Positions 26,091-34,873 of a stretch of DNA of 64,000 nucleotides are shown piece after piece (positions within the stretch are counted from its first letter, which is position 1; each line of letters starts with the position of its first letter). The notes under the pieces were generated by a model. It was not told where the DNA came from. It saw nothing but the letters and a program-made list of their open reading frames with translations, and ran no database searches. Both the position numbers and the translations under genes were made by a program. The DNA is taken from NCBI GenBank assembly GCA_002335865.1, contig DDCY01000027.1, forward strand, positions 1 to 64,000, given 5' to 3'. The DNA comes from Saprospiraceae bacterium UBA1994. Its GTDB lineage: Bacteria; Bacteroidota; Bacteroidia; Chitinophagales; Saprospiraceae.

Positions 26091-26430
26091 TTAAGATGAA
26101 GCATATGTTCATATAAATACATACTGTTTGTGCTCAGGCTATCAATTTCAATCGAATTTCTTATTTTGATATGCAAGTATTAATAGTACTATTTTATTAT
26201 TTTTTGTTTTTTGGTTTTTGCCTTCGATAGCGATGATGATTGGGTAGGTTGATGTGAGTGATCATTAGAGCAACTAGTTGGCGGTAGTGGCTCGTTTTGC
26301 GTTTATGATTGTGGTTCTTCTCACTATATACATGGTGATCGTATCTAAATTATTATTGAGGCTGATTGTTCAGCTACTACTGTTTTATAGACTAATGAGT
26401 ACTAGATCTTTTTTTTAGGCAATTATCTTT
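26091..26430. other. Gene-free spacer between tRNA-Arg terminator and dtxR-like gene
   Basis: About 340 bp with frequent stop codons in all frames and no recognisable RNA, repeat or promoter. The run of T near 26409-26416 lies beyond the 3' end of the minus-strand gene and has no clear hairpin. Confidence 0.5.
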
Positions 26431-27087
26431 TTAAACTGTCTCTACCAACAATCGCTTGCAAACTTCATGGCTAAGCGATATATTTCTCGCCTCTCCGTAG
26501 CTTACTATCATAGTTTTATCGAAGTCTTCAACCTTAGAGATGTTGAAGGTTGTACCGAGAGTGATGTTTTTTTCATTAAGCATAGTGAGAAGGGAAGCAG
26601 AACTATCACCTACAGCCCGAAGAATAATTTCGCTTCCGGCAGAGAATGAGGACAAGGTGTTATAACTTTTTCTTTTAAATTCACCATTTTTATCTGGAAT
26701 AGGCGAACCATGTGGATCTGTAGATGGATAACCAAGAATTTCATCCATTCGATCAAAGAGACCATTAGTTTTGAGATGTTCCATTTCTTCAGCGATATTA
26801 TGTACCTCTTCCCATCCAAATCCCATGATCTGTACCAGAAACATCTCTGTAAGTCTATGCTTACGAATGATAAGTGCAGCAGCTAAACCACCTAACTTCG
26901 TAAGTTTGATAGGTTTGTACTTCTCATATTCGATCCATCCATTTACAGTTAATTTCTTAACCATATTGTTAACAGTGGGCTTGCTTACATTCATTTCCTT
27001 ACCAAGTGCAGTAACAGTCACTGCTTCATTTGTGAGGTTTAGAAAGTAGATTGCCTTGAGATAATTTTCTTTAGTCTGAGTTGCCAT
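26431..27087 (-). CDS. DtxR/MntR-family metal-dependent repressor
   Basis: Cytosolic transcription repressor that binds DNA when loaded with Fe(II) or Mn(II). It has 218 residues: a winged helix (about 1-65, with VTALGKEMNVSKPTVNNMVKKL as the recognition region), a dimerisation and metal domain (about 70-140), and a C-terminal FeoA/SH3-like domain (about 150-215). Metal ligands by alignment are His77, Glu81, His96, Glu100, Glu103 and His104. Glu100 occupies the position that is Cys in DtxR and Glu in MntR, which favours manganese. It is divergent from a TonB-dependent receptor, its likely target. Confidence 0.9.
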   Translation of the reverse strand: MATQTKENYLKAIYFLNLTNEAVTVTALGKEMNVSKPTVNNMVKKLTVNGWIEYEKYKPIKLTKLGGLAAALIIRKHRLTEMFLVQIMGFGWEEVHNIAEEMEHLKTNGLFDRMDEILGYPSTDPHGSPIPDKNGEFKRKSYNTLSSFSAGSEIILRAVGDSSASLLTMLNEKNITLGTTFNISKVEDFDKTMIVSYGEARNISLSHEVCKRLLVETV

Positions 27088-27104
27088 ATTTGGAGATTCA
27101 TTAT

Positions 27105-27112
27105 CAAATATA
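27105..27112 (-). promoter_or_regulatory. -7 element of the dtxR-like gene promoter
   Basis: On the minus strand TATATTTG matches TAnnTTTG and lies 17 bp before the start codon. No convincing -33 TTG was found. Confidence 0.4.
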
Positions 27113-27130
27113 TAAAAGAACGGTCAATTT

Positions 27131-27155
27131 ATTTGTTTGATATAATCTAACAAAT
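27131..27155. promoter_or_regulatory. 25-bp dyad, candidate operator of the DtxR-like repressor
   Basis: ATTTGTT-n-GAT-nnn-ATC-n-AACAAAT, with 10 of 12 half-site positions symmetric. It covers the -33 box and the whole spacer of the TonB receptor promoter, so a bound repressor would block polymerase. It lies between the two divergent genes. Confidence 0.6.
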
Positions 27156-27163
27156 TACTTTTG
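27132..27163 (+). promoter_or_regulatory. Promoter of the TonB-dependent receptor
   Basis: TTTG at 27132-27135, a 20-bp spacer and TACTTTTG at 27156-27163. Only 4 bp separate the -7 box from the ATG at 27168, so transcription may begin at or next to the start codon. Confidence 0.65.
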
Positions 27164-27167
27164 CGAT

Positions 27168-29489
27168 ATGAAATATATTAAAACAACACATTTTTATTTA
27201 TTTGCGCTACTAATATGCTTTTTGTTACCTGTATTGACAAATGCTCAGAATAAAATTGAAGGTCTTGTAAGTTCTTCAAATGGTAATTTAGAGTTTGTTA
27301 ATGTAATTTTAGATAATTTATATTTTACACAGACAGATAGTGATGGAAAGTTCGAATTTCTTAATGTATCTAGTGGACCTCACCAATTAGAGGTAAGTTA
27401 TGTAGGATATAAAAATGTATCTCTTTACATAGATGTTCCCTTTGATGAAAGAAAACGTATAGCGATCAATATGGAGTCAGACTTTTTAGTGTTTGATGAA
27501 GTAGTAGTGACTGGCACTAAGACCTTTAAGAGACAAACGAAATCAGCTGTCATCGTAAATGTAATAGATAGTAAGACATTAGATAATGTGCAAGCATGTA
27601 ATCTATCAGAGGGATTAAGGTTTCAGTCAGGATTAAGAGTAGAGACAGATTGCCAGACTTGTAATTATACTCAGCTTCGTATGAATGGCCTAGCCGGAGG
27701 ATACTCACAGATTCTTATCAATGGCAGACCGATTTTTAGTCCTCTTACAGGATTGTACGGGCTAGAGCAGATACCAGTAAATATGATTGATAACATTGAA
27801 ATTATCAGAGGTGGAGGATCGTCACTATATGGATCCAGTGCTATCGGAGGTACAGTGAATGTGATAACTAAGATACCGAAAGTGAATAGCTTTAGTATCA
27901 ATTCTTCGTACCAAAACATGAATGGTGTAGCTAGCGATTATATGTTCAATGCCAATAGTACTTCAATAAGTAAAAGCAAGAAGAGTGGTATTTCTTTATT
28001 TCTCAATCGGAGAGAACGAGAAGCTTACGATCATAACGAAGATAATTTTTCTGAGATACCTGAAATCAAAAATACTTCTGTGGGTGCGAGTGCATTTTTT
28101 CTGCCTTCAGAAAATCAAAAAATAGAAGTCAGTTTATCTAATCTCAACGAATATAGATACGGAGGAGAGATGGTAGATGGAGCGGCACACCTTGCATTAC
28201 AATCTGAAGAAAGGACACATAATGTATGGATGGCTAGTGCAGATTATCAGATCAATTTTAATTCTGATAATACTAATCTGATTACCTTTGCCGCATGGCA
28301 AAATACAGCTAGAGATCATTACACAGGTATCTTTCCTAATGAGGAGGACAAATTAGCTTATGCCAATCACTTATCTGCTCCGCCTTATGGTACTTCACTG
28401 ACTAAAACAATGCAAGGTGGAATTCAAATTAATCATAATTTAAATGACTTTTTGGGTGGATCTAATGCATTGACTTTTGGAAGCGAATATTTGGTTGATG
28501 ATACATTTGATGAAATAGGTGCCTACAATTATTTGATTGATCAAGTAACTAAAGACTTTGGTACATTTGTACAAAGCGATTGGGAAGTATTACCATCGCT
28601 TAATTTGCTTTCTGGTGTTCGTATAGACAAACATAATTTAGTAGACGGAATAGTAGCTAGTCCAAGACTGTCATTACTATATAAGTACAAAGATAATACT
28701 CAGTTGAGAGGGAGCTATGGAACAGGATTTAGAGCTCCGCAAGCATTTGATACAGATCTACATATTGCATTCGCTGGAGGCGGAATATCGAGAGTTCAAA
28801 TTTCCGATGACCTGACAAAAGAAACTTCAAAGAGTTATAATGTATCACTGAATTATGATAGGCCTTCAGAACATTGGGTAGCTGGATTTACGGTTGAAGG
28901 TTTTTATACTCAGCTCAATAATGCATTTACTTTAGTACCTATTGGACAAGATGGGTTTGGCGAATTATTTGAAAAAAGAAATGACCAAGGTGCCACCGTT
29001 AGAGGATCGACTATAGAGTTAAGAGCCAATTACGATAGAAAAGTACAATTAGAAACAGGTCTTACGATTCAGGCAAGTCAATTCGACAATGTGGTTCAAT
29101 ATATTGATGAAGTAGAAGGCGTAAGAGATTTTATAAGAACACCAAATGTATATGGATTTGCAAACTTATCTTTTAATCCTAATAGTCGATTGAGTGCTAA
29201 TATTAATTATGTTTTTACTGGAACTATGATTGTACCACATTTTGCAGGAGCACCTAATCAGTTGGTGAACGAGATCGTCACGTCTTCACCATTTTCTGAA
29301 ATAAGTACAAAGATTGGATATTCACTGCCTATATCGACAGAGACAAATATAGAGATCTATGGCGGTGTCAAAAACATATTAAATAACTATCAAGAGACAT
29401 TCGATATCGGTAAGAATAGAGATAGTAATTTTGTATTTGGTCCAGCACAACCACAAACGTTATTTGTAGGTTTGAAGTGGGGTATATAG
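27168..29489 (+). CDS. TonB-dependent outer-membrane receptor
   Basis: Active importer of a scarce ligand across the outer membrane, powered by TonB-ExbBD. It has 773 residues: signal peptide (1-26, ending LTNAQ), a carboxypeptidase-regulatory-like domain (about 28-105), a plug (about 120-235, with the signature RGGGSSLYGSSAIGGTVNVITK), and a 22-stranded barrel to the C-terminal aromatic-ended strand TLFVGLKWGI. The plug contains CQTC, a possible metal-binding pair. Divergence from a DtxR/MntR-type repressor suggests a metal or metal-chelate substrate; no SusD partner follows, so it is not a SusCD nutrient system. Confidence 0.93.
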   Translation: MKYIKTTHFYLFALLICFLLPVLTNAQNKIEGLVSSSNGNLEFVNVILDNLYFTQTDSDGKFEFLNVSSGPHQLEVSYVGYKNVSLYIDVPFDERKRIAINMESDFLVFDEVVVTGTKTFKRQTKSAVIVNVIDSKTLDNVQACNLSEGLRFQSGLRVETDCQTCNYTQLRMNGLAGGYSQILINGRPIFSPLTGLYGLEQIPVNMIDNIEIIRGGGSSLYGSSAIGGTVNVITKIPKVNSFSINSSYQNMNGVASDYMFNANSTSISKSKKSGISLFLNRREREAYDHNEDNFSEIPEIKNTSVGASAFFLPSENQKIEVSLSNLNEYRYGGEMVDGAAHLALQSEERTHNVWMASADYQINFNSDNTNLITFAAWQNTARDHYTGIFPNEEDKLAYANHLSAPPYGTSLTKTMQGGIQINHNLNDFLGGSNALTFGSEYLVDDTFDEIGAYNYLIDQVTKDFGTFVQSDWEVLPSLNLLSGVRIDKHNLVDGIVASPRLSLLYKYKDNTQLRGSYGTGFRAPQAFDTDLHIAFAGGGISRVQISDDLTKETSKSYNVSLNYDRPSEHWVAGFTVEGFYTQLNNAFTLVPIGQDGFGELFEKRNDQGATVRGSTIELRANYDRKVQLETGLTIQASQFDNVVQYIDEVEGVRDFIRTPNVYGFANLSFNPNSRLSANINYVFTGTMIVPHFAGAPNQLVNEIVTSSPFSEISTKIGYSLPISTETNIEIYGGVKNILNNYQETFDIGKNRDSNFVFGPAQPQTLFVGLKWGI

Positions 29490-29538
29490 CAGTTTGGCCA
29501 TAAAAAAATGTTATACTAAATATGGCATTAGTTTAGCT

Positions 29539-30213
29539 TTAATATTTAATTGTATTGTTTGAGCAAATCATTCCACTAGGCATACCATACATATGCACAA
29601 TCCTTATTTTTGAGGAAAGAGAAATACCACCAGGATTAAGTCCAAGTTTTCCTTCTGGTATAGATTTTCCTAATTCATTGTAGTAATTAGACCAAATTTT
29701 AAAAGTCTCTTTAGTTTCTGGATCTATAAATGTCATGGGATATAGCTGAAATAGCTCTTTTCCGCCATTAGCATATTTAAATGATTCATAGACTAGTTCT
29801 GAGCAATAATAGGTATTGTTTTTAATATCAAATACGTGATCGTACCTCTTTCCTAGTAGAGATTGTGCATATTGTACAGCATCAGGTATAAGCTCGGAAT
29901 GAGTTTTATTTACTCGACCGACGATCACTTTGGAATCTCCATTTTTATCATTTGATCTGCTCAAGAATCTCTTTAGATCTGTCATCACTACGCCTTTTGT
30001 AGTTGCTTCTATGACTTGTGGACCGTCTTTACTTAGTATAACCATGCCTATATGAGAGAGATTAGCACCTTCATATCCTTCAGTAACTTTCTCTATAGCA
30101 TCGCAGAATTCACCACAGTCACTATCTTGGAAGAGTAGATCACCATTTTGTAAAGTGAAAGTTTGACTTCCAATTAATGCCTGAATAATAAGTAAGATTA
30201 TATTGATATTCAT
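29539..30213 (-). CDS. YiiX-like (permuted NlpC/P60-type) cysteine hydrolase, exported
   Basis: It has 224 residues with a signal peptide (about 1-17, MNINIILLIIQALIGSQ). The permuted papain fold of the YiiX/DUF830 group is marked by GDLLFQDSD, the catalytic His in LSHIGMV and the catalytic Cys in YYCSELVYESF. Family members hydrolyse amides or thioesters of lipids or peptides; the substrate here is unknown. It is convergent with the TonB receptor and stands alone. Confidence 0.85.
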   Translation of the reverse strand: MNINIILLIIQALIGSQTFTLQNGDLLFQDSDCGEFCDAIEKVTEGYEGANLSHIGMVILSKDGPQVIEATTKGVVMTDLKRFLSRSNDKNGDSKVIVGRVNKTHSELIPDAVQYAQSLLGKRYDHVFDIKNNTYYCSELVYESFKYANGGKELFQLYPMTFIDPETKETFKIWSNYYNELGKSIPEGKLGLNPGGISLSSKIRIVHMYGMPSGMICSNNTIKY

Positions 30214-30588
30214 AATTGTTGTGATCTACAGTATTTTTTTCAAGCAAGTATAGGAATACTTTTAGCGTAATAGGCATTTGTTGGGTTTTGTATTTTATTA
30301 AGTTGCATTTACCTAAAGTTATAAATAATCGAAACTTTAGAATATTGAAATAAATAGAAAATTGATTCTGACTGGTTAGTTTGAATGATATCTAATTGCA
30401 AACAGTAGTATGATTTATTGGACTTCATCAAAAGAGAATGTTGCAATTGATATAAGAAGATAAGTAAGTGGTGATAGTATTGGTAATAGAAGAAGTAAAG
30501 GGAATATGGATTAGCAAGATGATATTTATTGCTTGAATTGAAAGAAGTAATTCCCCAAAAGAAATCTGAATATTCTTATATTCAGACC
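30214..30588. other. Divergent intergenic region
   Basis: About 375 bp between the YiiX-like gene and the dehydrogenase subunit gene. It is AT-rich, with stop codons in all frames. I find no convincing TAnnTTTG promoter, hairpin or repeat on either strand. Confidence 0.5.
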
Positions 30589-31143
30589 ATGAAAAGAAGA
30601 AAGGCAATACGTAATCTCGTACTCTTCTCACTGGGAACAGGAGTAATATACTCATGTAGAGATAAGTATGAAGCGGTCAAGCTTCTTAATCTAAAATATG
30701 TACAAGCGAAGTCTGAGCACTTAGATCTATTGGATGATTTATCTAAATTGATATTGCCTTTTCAAATGATTCCAAAGCTCAAAGACCATACAGCTTTACC
30801 ATTTATACTTAATAATGTAGACAAGATATTGAATGCAGAGAATCGAGAATTGTTTATAAAGGGTTACAAATCATTTGATATCGAAATAGCCATACTGACG
30901 GGGAAAAAATATAGTGAGATGGAAGATGAAGAAAAGCAAGTCTTGCTTACAGAGTTTAACGAGAAAAGATTAGTAGCTAGTCCAGCTGTATACATGGTGT
31001 TTGATACAATTAAGTCTAAAACTATACAGTATCTCACAACCACAGAATATTATCAACGTAAAGTAAATTACTATGAGATGGTTCCTGGTAGATACCTTGG
31101 AGATGTATTAGTGACGGAACTCAAAAATCTGAACGATGAGTGA
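30589..31143 (+). CDS. Gluconate 2-dehydrogenase subunit 3-like protein
   Basis: Small partner of a membrane-associated GMC dehydrogenase, thought to aid export or assembly. It has 184 residues from the ATG at 30589 (MKRRKAIRNLVLFSLGTGVIYSC); the longer open frame adds 20 unrelated residues. A twin-Arg-like RR and a lipobox ending in Cys23 suggest a lipoprotein or Tat-type signal. The family pattern LSKLILPFQMIPKLKDHTALPFILNNVD is visible. It overlaps the dehydrogenase gene by 8 bp. Confidence 0.85.
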   Translation: MKRRKAIRNLVLFSLGTGVIYSCRDKYEAVKLLNLKYVQAKSEHLDLLDDLSKLILPFQMIPKLKDHTALPFILNNVDKILNAENRELFIKGYKSFDIEIAILTGKKYSEMEDEEKQVLLTEFNEKRLVASPAVYMVFDTIKSKTIQYLTTTEYYQRKVNYYEMVPGRYLGDVLVTELKNLNDE

Positions 31144-32818
31144 TAATAGATACGAAGCGATCGTAATCGGTGCAGGCATGAGTGGTAGCTGGGTGGCTAA
31201 AGAGCTTTGCGATAAGGGTATTAAAACTCTTATGCTAGACCGTGGTCCGGAGGTAAAGCATCTAAGAGATTATCCTACAGCTAGTAAGTTCCCATGGGAA
31301 TTTGAATTCAGAGGAGCTATGAGTGCCGAGCATACTAAGGCCAATCCAATAGCCAGTAAATGTTATGCCTACAGAGATGGAGCTACACACTTTTTTGCGC
31401 AAGATGATGTGCACCCATATTTACAGACCAAGCCTTTTGATTGGATCAAAGGATATCAAGTAGGAGGTAAGTCGCTAATATGGGCAAGACAAACACAGCG
31501 ATGGAGTAAGTATGATTTCAGCACTCCAGATACTAATAGATTCGGTATATCATGGCCTATCTCCTACAAGGATATAGCACCGTGGTATAGTTATGTTGAA
31601 AAATTTGTAGGTATATCGGGAGAAAAAGACGGATTAGATGTTTTGCCAGATGGAGAGTTCCAACCGCCGATGGAAATGTCAGTTGTGGGAAAACATCTAC
31701 AACGCGTTGTCAAGGAAAACTATAACGATCGGCATGTAATATATGCTAGATGTGCTCACCTTACAGATCCACAAGAAATACATAGAGAGCAAGGTAGAGG
31801 CCAATGTCAAAATAGAACAATCTGCGAGAGAGGTTGTCCTTTTGGAGGATATTTTAGTGCTAATTCATCGACGATACCATGGGCGCATCGAACAGGTAAT
31901 CTTACACTGAAAGCAAATAGTGTAGTGCACTCTATATTATATGACGATGCGACTGGAAAGGCGATAGGTGTCAATGTCATCGATGCAATTACCAAAATAC
32001 AAACTAAGTATTTTTCCAATGTTGTCTTTCTCAACGCAGGGGCAATTAATTCTACGGCGATATTACTCAATTCTAAATCCAAAAGATATCCAAATGGCTT
32101 AGGAAACGACAATGGCTTGCTTGGCAAGTATTTTGGATTCCATAATTATAGGGCGCTACTCTCAGCAACATGTCCTGGCTTCGAAGATAAGGTTAAAGAA
32201 GGAAGATCGCCTACCAATGAGTATATGCCTAGGTATGTCAATCTTAATAAAGACAAAGATGGTTTTAAGGGAGCTTATGGTGTAGCTATATATACTGCTA
32301 GGTATCGCAAGCAGGAAATCAAAGCAATTGGAACTGAGCTAGTAAATGATCTTCTGAAGGATAAAAATTATGAACCTTGGTCTGTCGTATCGATGATGAT
32401 GGGTGAAACTTTACCCAAAGAATCTAATAGTATTTCGCTTGACTCTTCACGGGTTGATCAATATGGAATTCCATTAATTAAATTCAATGTTGGTTATGAT
32501 GATAACGACGAAAAAATGATGGAACACTTCTATCAAGAATGGGAGCAGATATATGAGAAAGCAGGCTTTACAAATGTGGAAAGAATAGATACTGGACAAG
32601 CGCCTGGACTAGATATTCACGAAATGGGAGGTGCACGTATGGGCAAGGATCCTAAGACTTCAATACTCAATGCATACAATCAAGTACACACCGTCGACAA
32701 TCTTTATGTATCGGATGGAGCATGTATGACGTCTACCTCTTATCAAAATCCTTCATTGACTTATATGGCATTGGCTGCACGTGCAGCTGATCATTATATG
32801 AAGAGAAAGGGATTATAG
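31136..32818 (+). CDS. GMC-family FAD dehydrogenase (sugar/alcohol oxidoreductase)
   Basis: Large catalytic subunit of a gluconate/fructose dehydrogenase-like enzyme. It has 560 residues. The FAD-binding GxGxxG motif is at the N-terminus (IVIGAGMSGSWVAKEL), and the C-terminal substrate domain has HEMGGARMG and the closing GMC motif SYQNPSLTYMALAARAADH. A Cys-rich segment (CQNRTICERGCPFGGY) is present, as in this subfamily. Electrons probably pass to quinone or cytochrome; no cytochrome subunit is adjacent. Substrate cannot be named. Confidence 0.9.
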   Translation: MSDNRYEAIVIGAGMSGSWVAKELCDKGIKTLMLDRGPEVKHLRDYPTASKFPWEFEFRGAMSAEHTKANPIASKCYAYRDGATHFFAQDDVHPYLQTKPFDWIKGYQVGGKSLIWARQTQRWSKYDFSTPDTNRFGISWPISYKDIAPWYSYVEKFVGISGEKDGLDVLPDGEFQPPMEMSVVGKHLQRVVKENYNDRHVIYARCAHLTDPQEIHREQGRGQCQNRTICERGCPFGGYFSANSSTIPWAHRTGNLTLKANSVVHSILYDDATGKAIGVNVIDAITKIQTKYFSNVVFLNAGAINSTAILLNSKSKRYPNGLGNDNGLLGKYFGFHNYRALLSATCPGFEDKVKEGRSPTNEYMPRYVNLNKDKDGFKGAYGVAIYTARYRKQEIKAIGTELVNDLLKDKNYEPWSVVSMMMGETLPKESNSISLDSSRVDQYGIPLIKFNVGYDDNDEKMMEHFYQEWEQIYEKAGFTNVERIDTGQAPGLDIHEMGGARMGKDPKTSILNAYNQVHTVDNLYVSDGACMTSTSYQNPSLTYMALAARAADHYMKRKGL

Positions 32819-33089
32819 TTGTAAGTGAATGTGAAATAAAGATAAGTTCATAATTGTAATTTGCTTTTGATGAGTAGTTCAGTACGGATTTATTTGGTTA
32901 TATAGCGGCTGTTCAATAACTTAATATATATTCTGTATTTATGTGATACGTAGTATTGGTAGTTTAATGCAAAACACTTTCTGACAATCTACCTTTCTAA
33001 TTTAAGCGAATATTATACACCAGTAATCCGAATATTATGAAATTTGGATGCGCCCAAAAAGTATAGAACAATTAACTTAAAAGTAAAAC

Positions 33090-34730
33090 ATGCCCAATCA
33101 TTCACTAGCAGGAAAAACAGCCACAAAAGAACAACTCATCAATGTACCTCAACTGATCACGGATTACTTTAAGCAAGAACCTGATCTATCTAAAAGAGAA
33201 GAAAGGGTTTCGTTTGGAACCTCAGGACATCGTGGCTCTTCATTCAATAATTCCTTCAACGAACATCATATATTAGCTACTACTCAAGCGATTTGCAATT
33301 ATAGAGAAGCAATGGGAATCGCAGGGCCAGTTTTTATAGGTATAGATACTCATGCTTTGTCCGTGCCTGCACAAGCTACTGCATTGGAAGTGTTAGCGGC
33401 CAATGATGTAGTAACTATGATAGCTACCAATGATGAGTATACACCGACTCCCGCTATAAGTCACGCTATCATTGAATATAATAGAGATAAGAAAATAGGC
33501 TTGGCTGATGGTATCGTAATCACTCCATCACATAATCCACCTCAAGATGGAGGATTTAAATATAATATGACCAATGGGGGACCGGCAGAAGGATCGGTAA
33601 CTTCTTGGATTGAGTCAAGAGCAAATGAGATATTGGAAGATAAACTTAAAGGGATAAAGAGGATATCACTTGCAAAGGCCTTGAGTAGATCAACTACACA
33701 ACGCTATGATTATTTAGAAGCTTATACAGCAGACCTAAGTCTTGTAATTGATACTAATTTACTTAAGGAATCAGGAATCAAAATGGGTGTTGATCCATTG
33801 GGAGGAGCGGGCGTAAAATATTGGCAAAGAATAGCTGATCGCTATAGTTTAAATCTCTCTGTAGTAGATGATACAGTCAATCATACTTTTAGCTTTATGT
33901 CTTTGGACTGGGATGGTAAGATCAGAATGGACCCGTCGTCTAGCTATGCTATGCAGAGGTTGATAGGTTTGAAGGATAAATTTCCTGTAGCATTTGCCTG
34001 TGACACAGATCATGATCGACATGGTATAGTGACGCAGAGCGGAGGTCTTATGAATCCCAATCATTTCCTCGCGGTGGCGATTGACTATTTATTTCAAAAC
34101 AGACCGCAATGGAATGCAGATACAGGTATCGGCAAGACTCTAGTCAGTAGTCAGATGATAGATCGCGTGGCCAATAAGCTTGGACGTAAACTAATTGAAG
34201 TACCGGTGGGTTTTAAATGGTTTGTAGATGGACTCTATGATGGAAGCCTTGGATTTGGAGGTGAAGAAAGCGCCGGAGCATCTTTTCTCAATATGCAAGG
34301 AAATGTATGGTCTACTGATAAAGATGGTATTATTGCCGCCTTACTGGCCGGAGAGATTACAGCGAAAACAGGTAAAGATCCATCTGAAATCTATCATGAG
34401 TTTACTAGAGAATACGGAGTTCCTGTGTATGATCGTATAGATGCACCTGCTACTCCTGAGCAAAAAGACAAGCTTAAAAAATTATCTCCTCTACAGATTA
34501 CCTCTTCTGAACTCGCTGGAGAAAAAATAACCAATGTCCTTACCAACGCTCCAGGTAATGGTGCCGCTATTGGAGGCCTAAAGGTTGAGACCGCCAACGG
34601 CTGGTTTGCTGCTAGGCCCTCTGGTACAGAGAATATCTATAAGATATATGCTGAAAGTTTTAAAGGAAAAAAGCATTTGGAGCAATTACAGGAAGAGGCA
34701 CAAAAGGTAGTTAATGATGTTTTAGGGTAG
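33090..34730 (+). CDS. pgm: Phosphoglucomutase (alpha-D-glucose-specific)
   Basis: Interconverts glucose 1-phosphate and glucose 6-phosphate, linking glycolysis with glycogen and cell-envelope sugars. It has 546 residues, the normal length. The phosphoserine loop is VITPSHNPPQDGGFKYN, the metal loop DTDHDRHGI, the sugar-binding loop GFGGEESAGASF, and the phosphate-binding loop RPSGTENIYKIYAESF. pgi is next downstream (143 bp), which makes metabolic sense. Confidence 0.96.
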   Translation: MPNHSLAGKTATKEQLINVPQLITDYFKQEPDLSKREERVSFGTSGHRGSSFNNSFNEHHILATTQAICNYREAMGIAGPVFIGIDTHALSVPAQATALEVLAANDVVTMIATNDEYTPTPAISHAIIEYNRDKKIGLADGIVITPSHNPPQDGGFKYNMTNGGPAEGSVTSWIESRANEILEDKLKGIKRISLAKALSRSTTQRYDYLEAYTADLSLVIDTNLLKESGIKMGVDPLGGAGVKYWQRIADRYSLNLSVVDDTVNHTFSFMSLDWDGKIRMDPSSSYAMQRLIGLKDKFPVAFACDTDHDRHGIVTQSGGLMNPNHFLAVAIDYLFQNRPQWNADTGIGKTLVSSQMIDRVANKLGRKLIEVPVGFKWFVDGLYDGSLGFGGEESAGASFLNMQGNVWSTDKDGIIAALLAGEITAKTGKDPSEIYHEFTREYGVPVYDRIDAPATPEQKDKLKKLSPLQITSSELAGEKITNVLTNAPGNGAAIGGLKVETANGWFAARPSGTENIYKIYAESFKGKKHLEQLQEEAQKVVNDVLG

Positions 34731-34873
34731 TTATGCTGGAATAGTCTTAGACGTTTCTTCTTTCTGTAGTAATATGTAATTCATATTCTGCGTCTTTAGT
34801 CACTAAATACTATAATTTTACCCTTTCATTTTTTCGTGATTAAATCGGATTTGCAAACATTAAAGACAGCAAA

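Noticed and set aside
29497..29526. Inverted repeat GCCATA/TATGGC between convergent genes
   Set aside because: Only 6 bp with an 18-base loop and no T-run; too weak to call a terminator.
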